Shown in pieces: positions 1-5,556 of a stretch of DNA of 5,975 nucleotides (position 1 is its first letter; each line of letters begins with the position of its first letter). Both the position numbers and the translations under genes were made by a program. The notes under the pieces were generated by a model. The model saw only the letters and a program-made list of their open reading frames with translations. It ran no database searches and was not told the origin of the DNA. This DNA is from JBGPIK01 sp041484845 (GTDB lineage Bacteria; Desulfobacterota; Binatia; UBA9968). Location: assembly GCA_041484845.1 (NCBI GenBank), contig JBGPIK010000414.1, forward strand, positions 1 to 5,975, in the 5' to 3' direction.

Positions 1-56
1 AAATGCACGGGGAAAGCGAAAAAGGGCGCCTCGAAACGGGGTGCGGAAACGTTAGT

Positions 57-66
57 AAGGAGGTGA
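57..66 (+). promoter_or_regulatory. Strong Shine-Dalgarno site of the SPW-repeat gene
   Basis: The ten bases AAGGAGGTGA are an essentially perfect complement to the 3' end of 16S rRNA. They end five bases before a TTG codon at 72-74 that is in frame with the membrane protein. This decides the start: the ATG at base 3 is in frame but would add 23 hydrophilic residues that the family does not need, and it would place this site inside the coding sequence. Confidence 0.8.
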
Positions 67-71
67 CAGGG

Positions 72-419
72 TTGAAAGGGCTGATCTTGATGAATCTGGC
101 GCTTGGCGCATGGCTCATGATATCGCCTTTCGTTTTACAATTTCTCTACCGAGGAGGTTTCAAAGTAACCTGGGTGGACGCCATCTTTGGGTTTTCCATT
201 GCGGCCATTTCACTTGGACGCCTATTTTCATACACAAGCGAAGACATCGTCATAACGGATTGGACCGTCACTATCTTCGGAGTTCTCACGCTTATCAATC
301 CTCTTTTGTACAATTACTACGGTATTACTTTGGCGACACTGAATAACTTGCTGATAGGGGGAGCGGTCAGTCTCTTCGCGATCTATCTCGACTGGAAAGA
401 TTCGCATCGGCTAACCTAG
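72..419 (+). CDS. SPW-repeat integral membrane protein
   Basis: From the TTG start the product is 115 residues and almost all membrane. I see four hydrophobic segments at about residues 4-25, 34-52, 64-82 and 88-107. They form two copies of a helix-pair unit. The first contains the family signature as LMISPF (residues 15-20), followed by a W-x-D-x-x-x-G segment that opens helix 2. The second copy is degenerate, with LINPLL (74-79) in place of the SP motif and NNLLIGG (91-97) opening helix 4. This matches the SPW repeat family (named for Ser-Pro-Trp, here Ser-Pro-Phe), whose biochemical function is unknown. It should sit in the inner membrane. The gene stands alone, with 215 bases before the kinase and a probable separate promoter for the kinase, so it may not be co-transcribed with it. 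An ATG at base 3 is an alternative start but is less likely given the ribosome binding site at 57-66. Confidence 0.85.
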   Translation: MKGLILMNLALGAWLMISPFVLQFLYRGGFKVTWVDAIFGFSIAAISLGRLFSYTSEDIVITDWTVTIFGVLTLINPLLYNYYGITLATLNNLLIGGAVSLFAIYLDWKDSHRLT

Positions 420-560
420 AAGTATCACCGGCGTTGCACATGGATGACCCGGGACGTGGGTAGTACGCGGATGGGGAATCGCGACGCCAATGCGCGGTTA
501 TTGGAGCTGCAACGAGCCTGGTCGCGTACGGGAAAAGACCGGGGTCACAAAGACGGCATA

Positions 561-589
561 TTGTCTTCGCCGGCACAGGGTAATATATT
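561..589 (+). promoter_or_regulatory. Candidate sigma-70 promoter for the kinase-regulator operon
   Basis: TTGTCT at 561-566 matches four of six bases of the -35 consensus. TATATT at 584-589 matches five of six of the -10 consensus, and the spacer is 17 bases. Transcription would begin near base 596, giving a leader of about 39 bases before the kinase ATG. The region is locally AT-rich against a GC-richer background. I scanned the 420-634 gap for a GG-N10-GC sigma-54 core and found no convincing one, so the kinase-regulator pair looks housekeeping-expressed rather than self-activated. Confidence 0.45.
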
Positions 590-634
590 TTGCACTAGCG
601 GCGGACAGATTTTAGCTCACTTGTTACCATTTTC

Positions 635-2299
635 ATGATCTCAGAAGCCATATCGATAGAACGCGAGAGGCGGTTTCGACTGCGTGGGTATGGTGTTGCT
701 CTCGGATGCGTGACCGTCGCAGTGGCAATGACGATTTTCTTCCGGTCGGTTATCGAACCCAGCGTTTTTTCCCTCTTTCTCGCCGCCGTTATGCTCAGCG
801 CATGGTACGGCGGCCTAGGGCCGGGCTTGCTCGCCACGACCGTCTGCGTTGTCGTCATTGAGTCGCTTTTCATTCCAACTTCGCAGACGCAGTGGGGCAT
901 CCATGTTTACGTACGATTTGCGATTTTTACACTTGTGGCGGTTCTCATTAGTTCGCTGACCGGTGCGCGTAAACGGGCGGAAGAGGCGCTACGGAAAGCC
1001 CACGCGGATCTGGAGCTAAGGGTGGAGGAACGTACGGCCAAACTCGCCGAGGCCAATCAGAGCTTGCGGGTCGAGATTAAAGAGCGCGAGCGCACGGAAA
1101 AGGAAAATCAAAAACTTCTTTATGAACTCGCGGCCCGGGTCAAAGAACTGACGGCCTTACATTGCGCCGCGCATTTGCTCCAAGATGAGAACAAGGCGCC
1201 GAGTCAACTCTTACATGAAATTGTCGAATTGCTGCCCGCAGCTTGTCAGCGCCCGGAAAACACTGTTGCACGCATTGTCTTCGATGGCGCGGAATACGTA
1301 ACGACCAACTTCGGGCGCCCGTTTTTCAGGGAGCAACATTCCGCCTTTACCACCCTAGGCGGCAAACACGGGTACATTGAAGTCGGCTATTCGCGCCCGA
1401 GCGCCCCGGAGGTAGAAGAAGGGTTCTCGACAGAAGAGAAAAGGCTGATCGAATCTCTAGCGGAGATGCTGCAGTCCTATTTTCAGCGCCAAGAGGCGGC
1501 GAGTCAGGTGGCTCAAGTCTCGCGTGTTCTCATTGAGAGTAATCGCGAGCTCTGGCGACTGCAGAGCGAAATCAAACGTGTGGAACCCCTGGCAGCGCTG
1601 GGTCGGATCACCGGCACGATCGCTCACGAATTGGGGACTCCGTTGAATTCGGTGCTCGGATACGTCCAATTGATGGCTCAGGATGGACTGCCAGAGAGCG
1701 CACGGCGCCGTCTGGATATCGTCAGAACACAGGTCGAGCGCATGGTTGAGATCATCAATCATTATTTGACCAACGTGCGCAGCTCTTTCCAAAAGCAAGA
1801 TCGAATTAACATCAACGCCCTGATCCAGGATACCCTCGTGCTCCTCAAGCCGATTTTCCAACAACATCGCATAGAAGTGAAAACCGAACTCGCGGAATCC
1901 CTGCCGTCACTGCTGGCCGATGGGCCTTCTCTGCAACGGGTCTTGATCAATTTATTCGATAATTCAATCGACGCCATCCAAGAACGTGGTATCGTGACCG
2001 TCGCGACCCGAAGTTGTGCCGCCTCCGGGTCTAGGCCGGCGGGTCTGGTCATTACGGTGTCCGATACGGGGGCGGGCATCTCTCCTGAAATTCTACCTAA
2101 AGTTTTCAATATGTTTGTAACCACCAAGGCTCCGGGAAAAGGCAGCGGTCTTGGTTTAGCCATTTCGCAGGAGATCGTAAAAGGCCATGGTGGCGAGATC
2201 GAAATGACGAGTGTGGTCGGCAAAGGCGCTTGTGCTCGGGTTTTTCTTCCCAACGATGAGCAAGCGAAGGGCACGACTTTGACAGGAGGGCAAGCATGA
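635..2299 (+). CDS. Membrane sensor histidine kinase (DUF4118, GAF-like, HisKA, HATPase)
   Basis: This 554-residue protein senses an unknown signal and autophosphorylates to control the NtrC-type regulator encoded next to it. Domains in order: four membrane helices at about 18-37, 43-60, 64-80 and 92-108, with the SAWYGGLGPG signature (55-64) of the KdpD-like DUF4118 module; a charged coiled coil at 112-165; a GAF-like domain at about 168-285; a second helical linker; HisKA with the H-box HELGTP (H331 is the phosphoacceptor; E332 and T335 form the ExxT phosphatase motif); and the HATPase domain with N-box NLFDNSIDAI (N443), G1 box SDTGAG (476-481) and G2 box GKGSGLGL (501-508). All catalytic boxes are intact. 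ATG 635 is the first ATG after an in-frame stop at 596-598, but it has no clear ribosome binding site. The stop overlaps the regulator start by four bases. There is no C-terminal receiver, so it is not a hybrid kinase. The function as a kinase is secure; the signal is not known. Confidence 0.93.
   Translation: MISEAISIERERRFRLRGYGVALGCVTVAVAMTIFFRSVIEPSVFSLFLAAVMLSAWYGGLGPGLLATTVCVVVIESLFIPTSQTQWGIHVYVRFAIFTLVAVLISSLTGARKRAEEALRKAHADLELRVEERTAKLAEANQSLRVEIKERERTEKENQKLLYELAARVKELTALHCAAHLLQDENKAPSQLLHEIVELLPAACQRPENTVARIVFDGAEYVTTNFGRPFFREQHSAFTTLGGKHGYIEVGYSRPSAPEVEEGFSTEEKRLIESLAEMLQSYFQRQEAASQVAQVSRVLIESNRELWRLQSEIKRVEPLAALGRITGTIAHELGTPLNSVLGYVQLMAQDGLPESARRRLDIVRTQVERMVEIINHYLTNVRSSFQKQDRININALIQDTLVLLKPIFQQHRIEVKTELAESLPSLLADGPSLQRVLINLFDNSIDAIQERGIVTVATRSCAASGSRPAGLVITVSDTGAGISPEILPKVFNMFVTTKAPGKGSGLGLAISQEIVKGHGGEIEMTSVVGKGACARVFLPNDEQAKGTTLTGGQA
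2284..2289 (+). promoter_or_regulatory. Shine-Dalgarno site of the NtrC-type regulator
   Basis: AGGAGG lies six bases before ATG 2296, inside the last codons of the kinase gene. With the ATGA stop-start overlap it indicates translational coupling and a fixed ratio of kinase to regulator. Confidence 0.8.
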
Positions 2300-3684
2300 C
2301 GGCCCGCGTGCTAATAGCCGACGACGACGAGGTCAGCGGCCGACTCTTCTCCGAAGTCTTAGAAGGAGAGGGTTACCAGGTGCATCGCGTCCAAAGTGGG
2401 GACGCGGCGTTGTCTGCGGTGCAGAACGGGTGCCCCGACCTGCTTATCGTGGACGTGCGAATGCCTGGGATTAGCGGGCTGGAAGTTACTCGGACCATGC
2501 ACCGCGACCACCCTAAAGTACCCATCGTTGTCATGACCGCATTCGGCTCCATCGAAACGGCGATAGAGGCTATTCGCGAGGGCGCCTTTGATTTTATCTC
2601 TAAACCGATGAACCTGGAAGAACTGAAGAAGACCGTACGAAGGGCACTGGCGCAACGAGAGTTGCTGGCGGCCACAGATGAAAAGCGACGTGAGGTCGGA
2701 GAAGCTCAACCGCTCGGCGCCGTGGTCGGCCGGAGCGCGCCCATGGTGGAAGTGTACAAGACCATCGCTCGGGCCGCCCCGACGAGGAGCACCGTGCTCA
2801 TCTTGGGGGAAAGCGGTACCGGCAAAGAGCTTATTGCGCGAGCGATTCACGAACATAGTTCGCAAGCCGCCCGGCCCTTCGTAGCGCTGGACTGCGGCGC
2901 GTTGACAGAGACCCTCTTGGCCAGCGAGTTGTTCGGGTATGTGCGCGGTGCGTTTACCGGCGCCACGAATGATAAAAAGGGAGCATTCGAAGAGGCGGAA
3001 GGGGGCACCTGTTTTCTTGACGAGATCGGCAACATCAGCCTCAATATGCAGGCCAAGCTTTTGCGCGTTCTCCAGGAACATGAGGTGAGACGAGTCGGCT
3101 CACAAAAACAAATCCAAATTGATGTGCGCGTCATCGCTGCAACCAATAGAGACCTGAGGGAATTAATTAGAACAGGCGATTTTCGTGAAGATCTCTATTA
3201 CCGGATCAAAGTCGTGACGATTCATCTCCCGGCGCTTCGGGAACGGACCGAAGATATTGCTCCATTGGCCGAATATTTTCTTAAACGGTATCGTCGAGAA
3301 AGTGGGAAGCCCGTTACCTCGATCTCGGATAGTGCCATGCGTTTGTTAGTCAGCTACCCTTGGCCGGGCAATATTCGCGAGCTGGAAAATGTCATTGAGC
3401 GCGCTGTCGTTCTCTCTAACCAACCCGTGTTGACCGAGGACGATCTGCCGGTGGAGATCCGGCATGGTGCAACTCAGGACGTATTTCATGGCTCATCGAA
3501 AAATGAACCGTTCCTCGTCGCCGAAACCCCTCCCCTGGAAGAGGTTAAAAAGCGTTATGTTCTTCGCGTGCTCGGCCTCTGCAAGGGTAATGTCTCCCAG
3601 GCGGCCAGAACCCTCAATATTGACCGCCGGTCGCTGTATCGAATGCTGGTCCGCTACAAGGTGGATACCTTTAGTAAGAGTTGA
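2296..3684 (+). CDS. NtrC-family sigma-54-dependent response regulator
   Basis: This 462-residue cytoplasmic transcription activator has three complete domains. The receiver (about 1-118) has the acidic pair D9-D10, phosphoacceptor D53 in IVDVRMPG, switch T81 and K103 in SKP. The AAA+ domain (about 140-370) has Walker A GESGTGKE (171-178), the GAFTGA loop (218-223) that contacts sigma-54, Walker B FLDEIG (240-245), the sensor I region AATNRD (281-286), candidate arginine fingers R297 and R303 in FREDLYYR, and the WPGNIREL sensor II motif (356-363). A Fis-type helix-turn-helix occupies about 420-456 (GNVSQAARTLNIDRRSLYR region). No key residue is missing, so it should hydrolyse ATP and open sigma-54 promoter complexes once phosphorylated. 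The partner is almost certainly the kinase encoded four bases back. Two sigma-54 promoter matches lie downstream at 3790 and 4450 and are its likely targets. The exact DNA site it binds is not known. Confidence 0.95.
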   Translation: MTARVLIADDDEVSGRLFSEVLEGEGYQVHRVQSGDAALSAVQNGCPDLLIVDVRMPGISGLEVTRTMHRDHPKVPIVVMTAFGSIETAIEAIREGAFDFISKPMNLEELKKTVRRALAQRELLAATDEKRREVGEAQPLGAVVGRSAPMVEVYKTIARAAPTRSTVLILGESGTGKELIARAIHEHSSQAARPFVALDCGALTETLLASELFGYVRGAFTGATNDKKGAFEEAEGGTCFLDEIGNISLNMQAKLLRVLQEHEVRRVGSQKQIQIDVRVIAATNRDLRELIRTGDFREDLYYRIKVVTIHLPALRERTEDIAPLAEYFLKRYRRESGKPVTSISDSAMRLLVSYPWPGNIRELENVIERAVVLSNQPVLTEDDLPVEIRHGATQDVFHGSSKNEPFLVAETPPLEEVKKRYVLRVLGLCKGNVSQAARTLNIDRRSLYRMLVRYKVDTFSKS

Positions 3685-3690
3685 GTCTAG

Positions 3691-3706
3691 AGAGGATCTT
3701 TGCGCC
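3691..3706 (+). promoter_or_regulatory. Possible activator site upstream of the receiver gene
   Basis: AGAGGATCTTTGCGCC begins 100 bases before the GG of the sigma-54 promoter at 3790 and contains AGA-N3-TCT. It matches a site at 4355-4370 in 11 of 16 bases, and that second site begins 96 bases before the other sigma-54 promoter. The distance suits an NtrC-type enhancer, but a match of this length can arise by chance, so this is a hint only. Confidence 0.2.
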
Positions 3707-3766
3707 ATCCGTTTACCCTTTCGCCTCAGTTGCGATCTCTATAGTCCCCCAAAAAGCAAAGGCTGT

Positions 3767-3778
3767 CGGCCACGGCCG
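3767..3778. repeat. Short GC-rich inverted repeat upstream of the sigma-54 promoter
   Basis: CGGCC and GGCCG flank a two-base centre (AC), making a 12-base near-palindrome that ends 11 bases before the -24 element of the receiver promoter. It could be an operator or a small hairpin ending the kinase-regulator transcript. No run of T follows, so it is not a standard intrinsic terminator. Confidence 0.3.
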
Positions 3779-3789
3779 GTTCGATTCGC

Positions 3790-3805
3790 TGGCATCGTTC
3801 TTGCC
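3790..3805 (+). promoter_or_regulatory. Sigma-54 (RpoN) promoter of the receiver gene
   Basis: TGGCAT-CGTTC-TTGCC matches the -24/-12 consensus TGGCAC-N5-TTGCW at five of six and four of five bases. The invariant GG (3791-3792) and GC (3803-3804) are exactly ten bases apart. Counting C3804 as -12 puts the start of transcription near A3816, 15 bases before the receiver ATG. It is on the coding strand and in a gene-free stretch. The gene just upstream encodes a GAFTGA-containing activator, which fits. Confidence 0.78.
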
Positions 3806-3830
3806 ACGTTTGATAAACAGGTCAAGCACG

Positions 3831-4184
3831 ATGAAAATCTTGATAGTGGACGACGACAAAACCTTGTGTCAGCTTCTCACCGAAGTTCTCGAGAACAAGG
3901 GTCATGATGTTGAATCGACAAACCGCGGTATCGAAGGTTACAAGATGGCTGAACGCAAATTTTATGACCTCTTTATTTTTGATGTGCGCATGCCCTTCTT
4001 GATGGGCACTGAACTCGCCGCGGGCCTCAAAGAGCAATCTCCGGCCACGAAAATTATTTTGATCTCGGCATTTGCTGACGAAACCATACAGAACACGGCG
4101 AAAAGGATCGGCGTTCCTCTTCTTTCCAAGCCTTTCACAACAGAACGATTTTTGGAGTTAGTAACGAAAACCGCACGCCGGTAG
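3831..4184 (+). CDS. Single-domain response regulator (stand-alone receiver)
   Basis: The product is 117 residues and is only a CheY-like receiver domain, with no output domain. It keeps the whole active site: acidic pair D7-D8, phosphoacceptor D51 in FDVRMP, switch S79 in ISAF, and K100-P101. It resembles the receiver of the NtrC-type regulator upstream in several stretches, such as the EVLE helix and the shared DVRMP. It likely accepts phosphate from the same kinase and could act as a phosphate sink, a relay or a protein-protein signal; the sequence does not say which. The frame stays open back to a TTG at 3681, but the receiver fold begins exactly at ATG 3831, the promoter lies between the two, and the extra 50 residues resemble nothing. 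A weak AGG (3819-3821) sits nine bases before the ATG. Confidence 0.9.
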   Translation: MKILIVDDDKTLCQLLTEVLENKGHDVESTNRGIEGYKMAERKFYDLFIFDVRMPFLMGTELAAGLKEQSPATKIILISAFADETIQNTAKRIGVPLLSKPFTTERFLELVTKTARR

Positions 4185-4265
4185 TCAAGGTCATGGTGAT
4201 ACGGAACGGGTTTTCTTTTAAAATTTTGTTATTTCTTCTCATCTGACGATCTGAGCAGTCGTCTA

Positions 4266-4286
4266 ATGGCGTTAAACGTTTGCCAT
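4266..4286. repeat. Inverted repeat around AAACGTTT in the intergenic region
   Basis: ATGGC (4266-4270) and GCCAT (4282-4286) are perfect inverted arms enclosing an 11-base centre that contains the palindrome AAACGTTT (4274-4281). It lies about 200 bases upstream of the predicted start of the nucleotidyltransferase transcript. Just before it, ATCTGA is repeated at 4241 and 4249, and GACGA/TCGTC arms occur at 4245 and 4259. The roughly 300-base gap from 4185 to 4486 is otherwise AT-rich, and apart from the enhancer-like site and sigma-54 promoter listed separately I see no convincing gene in it. An operator or enhancer for a dimeric regulator is possible; there is no T-run to make it a terminator. 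Confidence 0.35.
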
Positions 4287-4354
4287 CAGGCCACACTGCG
4301 CGCACATTTACGCCCCAAAAATTATAAATGGTCCGAAAGAATTGTCGTTGCGTC

Positions 4355-4370
4355 AGAGATTCTTCAAGCC
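4355..4370 (+). promoter_or_regulatory. Possible activator site upstream of the nucleotidyltransferase gene
   Basis: AGAGATTCTTCAAGCC contains AGA-N3-TCT and starts 96 bases before the GG of the sigma-54 promoter at 4450. It is the partner of the site at 3691-3706, which has almost the same offset from its own promoter. The support is the shared position plus 11 of 16 identical bases, which is weak on its own. Confidence 0.2.
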
Positions 4371-4449
4371 TAAAGGAATTTGTTCTGCTCAATTGAATAG
4401 TTACTTTTTCATCGCCTCGCTCGTTCATCGCTTCAACAAAAAAATTGTC

Positions 4450-4465
4450 TGGCATGGGAATTGCC
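4450..4465 (+). promoter_or_regulatory. Sigma-54 (RpoN) promoter of the nucleotidyltransferase gene
   Basis: TGGCAT-GGGAA-TTGCC has the same two half-elements as the promoter at 3790 and the same exact GG-N10-GC spacing (GG 4451-4452, GC 4463-4464). Transcription should start near G4476. This matters for the gene start: an in-frame ATG at 4454 lies inside the promoter and could not be used on this transcript. The ATGs at 4478 and 4487 then remain. Confidence 0.75.
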
Positions 4466-4486
4466 CCCGCAACCAGCATGAACCAA

Positions 4487-5482
4487 ATGATCGTCGGCGG
4501 AAATGGCGCCGCGCCGTTGCGGTGCGGAATCGTACTGGCTGGCGGAGACGGCAAACGGCTCCGTTCATTTGTCCAACGCGCATGGGGGACTACACTGCCC
4601 AAACAGTACGTCAGTTTTGTCGGCACGCGTTCGATGCTGGAGCATACCTTCCATCGCGCCGAGAAATTGATACGACCGGAACGGCTCTTTACGGTTATCT
4701 CCGAGGATCATTTACAATACGCGGAGGTTCACCGTCAGCTGGCGAGTCGTCCGACGGGCACTGTTGTCGTCCAGCCGCAGAACAAGGAAACCGCGCCAGG
4801 GCTTTTGCTGCCGCTTATCCATCTGTACAAGCGCTATCCTCGATCCACGGTTGTCGTCTTCCCTTCGGACCATTTCATCCATGAGGAAAATCGGTTCATG
4901 ATCCATGTCTACCTCGCGTTCCGTCTGGTTGAGAAGGACCCTGCCAAAATGGTTTTGTTGGGAGTCGAACCGAATAGTCCAGAACCCGAATACGGCTACA
5001 TCCTGCCGGGACAGCAGGTTGCCGATTCATTGGCTCTGGGTGTCCGCGAAATATCCAGTTTCATAGAAAAACCAACAGCGAATTCAGCCCGCGCCCTCAT
5101 CCGCAACGGCGGCTTGTGGAACACGATGGTCATGATCTTCAACCCCGCGTATCTTCTGAACCGGGTGCGCGAGATGGCCGCGGCATTCTATCGCTCCTTC
5201 CAGCGCATCGAGGAGGCATTAGGCAAAGCGCATTTTCCCGACATTGTGCAGGATGTTTACAGGGAGTTGACGCCAACGAATTTTTCCAAAAGTGTTTTGG
5301 AAGTCCTATCGGAGAAGCATTCTTCGGGCCTGACGGTTCTGCCGCTGCGCGGCGTCCACTGGAGTGACTGGGGATCTGAGCAACGAATTATCTCGACTCT
5401 TACGCAGATCGGGGATGGGCAACACAGCGACAGAATAGGATCGATTCCAGGCGCGCATCAAGAGCGGCGAATGAGTCAATGA
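4487..5482 (+). CDS. Mannose-1-phosphate guanylyltransferase-like sugar nucleotidyltransferase
   Basis: This cytoplasmic enzyme of the NTP_transferase fold probably joins a sugar 1-phosphate to a nucleotide, most likely making GDP-mannose for polysaccharide or glycan synthesis. Numbering from ATG 4487 (331 residues), I see the nucleotide-binding signature LAGGDGKRL (17-25), the substrate lysine in LPKQY (37-41), the NKETAP segment (99-104; usually GRNTAP), PSDH (126-129), EYGYI (168-172), FIEKP (192-196), LWNTMVM (210-216; usually WNSGMF) and SDWGS (293-297). The length matches the single-domain form; the C-terminal isomerase domain of bifunctional ManC enzymes is absent. The substituted NKETAP and WNTMVM motifs mean the sugar could be another hexose. 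ATGs at 4454 and 4478 are in frame; 4487 is preferred because the promoter at 4450-4465 excludes the first and gives the second almost no leader. None has a clear ribosome binding site. Confidence 0.82.
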   Translation: MIVGGNGAAPLRCGIVLAGGDGKRLRSFVQRAWGTTLPKQYVSFVGTRSMLEHTFHRAEKLIRPERLFTVISEDHLQYAEVHRQLASRPTGTVVVQPQNKETAPGLLLPLIHLYKRYPRSTVVVFPSDHFIHEENRFMIHVYLAFRLVEKDPAKMVLLGVEPNSPEPEYGYILPGQQVADSLALGVREISSFIEKPTANSARALIRNGGLWNTMVMIFNPAYLLNRVREMAAAFYRSFQRIEEALGKAHFPDIVQDVYRELTPTNFSKSVLEVLSEKHSSGLTVLPLRGVHWSDWGSEQRIISTLTQIGDGQHSDRIGSIPGAHQERRMSQ

Positions 5483-5498
5483 ACTGAAAAGAGATATT

Positions 5499-5518
5499 AA
5501 CCGTCCGGCGGGTTTTTT
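5499..5518 (+). terminator. Weak intrinsic terminator after the nucleotidyltransferase gene
   Basis: AACCG and CGGGTT can pair as a five-base-pair stem with one bulged G around a five-base loop, followed by six T (5513-5518). It begins 16 bases after the stop at 5482 and sits in the 74-base gap between two convergent genes. The stem is short, so termination may be partial. Confidence 0.4.
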
Positions 5519-5556
5519 GTCGCCCTAGAGAGCGCATGAAATCTGCACCAGGCGCA

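Noticed and set aside
571..594. CGGCAC followed by TTGCA upstream of the kinase, resembling a sigma-54 promoter.
   Set aside because: The spacing between the two elements is 13 bases rather than five, so the GG-N10-GC geometry fails.
444..638. A 64-codon plus-strand frame in the gap before the kinase.
   Set aside because: There is no ribosome binding site and no recognisable family, it overlaps the probable kinase promoter, and its composition is unlike a folded protein.
3681..3830. An extension of the receiver gene to a TTG that overlaps the regulator stop codon.
   Set aside because: The extra 50 residues resemble no domain, the receiver fold begins exactly at ATG 3831, and a sigma-54 promoter lies inside the extension.
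4003..4018. GGGCAC-TGAAC-TCGCC, a sigma-54-like pattern within the receiver gene.
   Set aside because: It lies inside coding sequence, the -12 half is poor (TCGCC), and no gene starts nearby downstream.
4135..4455. A minus-strand open frame across the receiver-nucleotidyltransferase gap, beginning MPDNFFVEAMNERGDEK, 107 codons.
   Set aside because: The translation looks protein-like, but its ATG lies inside the sigma-54 promoter at 4450-4465, it overlaps the receiver gene end by 50 bases, its third codon positions show no GC preference, there is no good ribosome binding site, and I recognise no family. A homology search of this frame would settle it.
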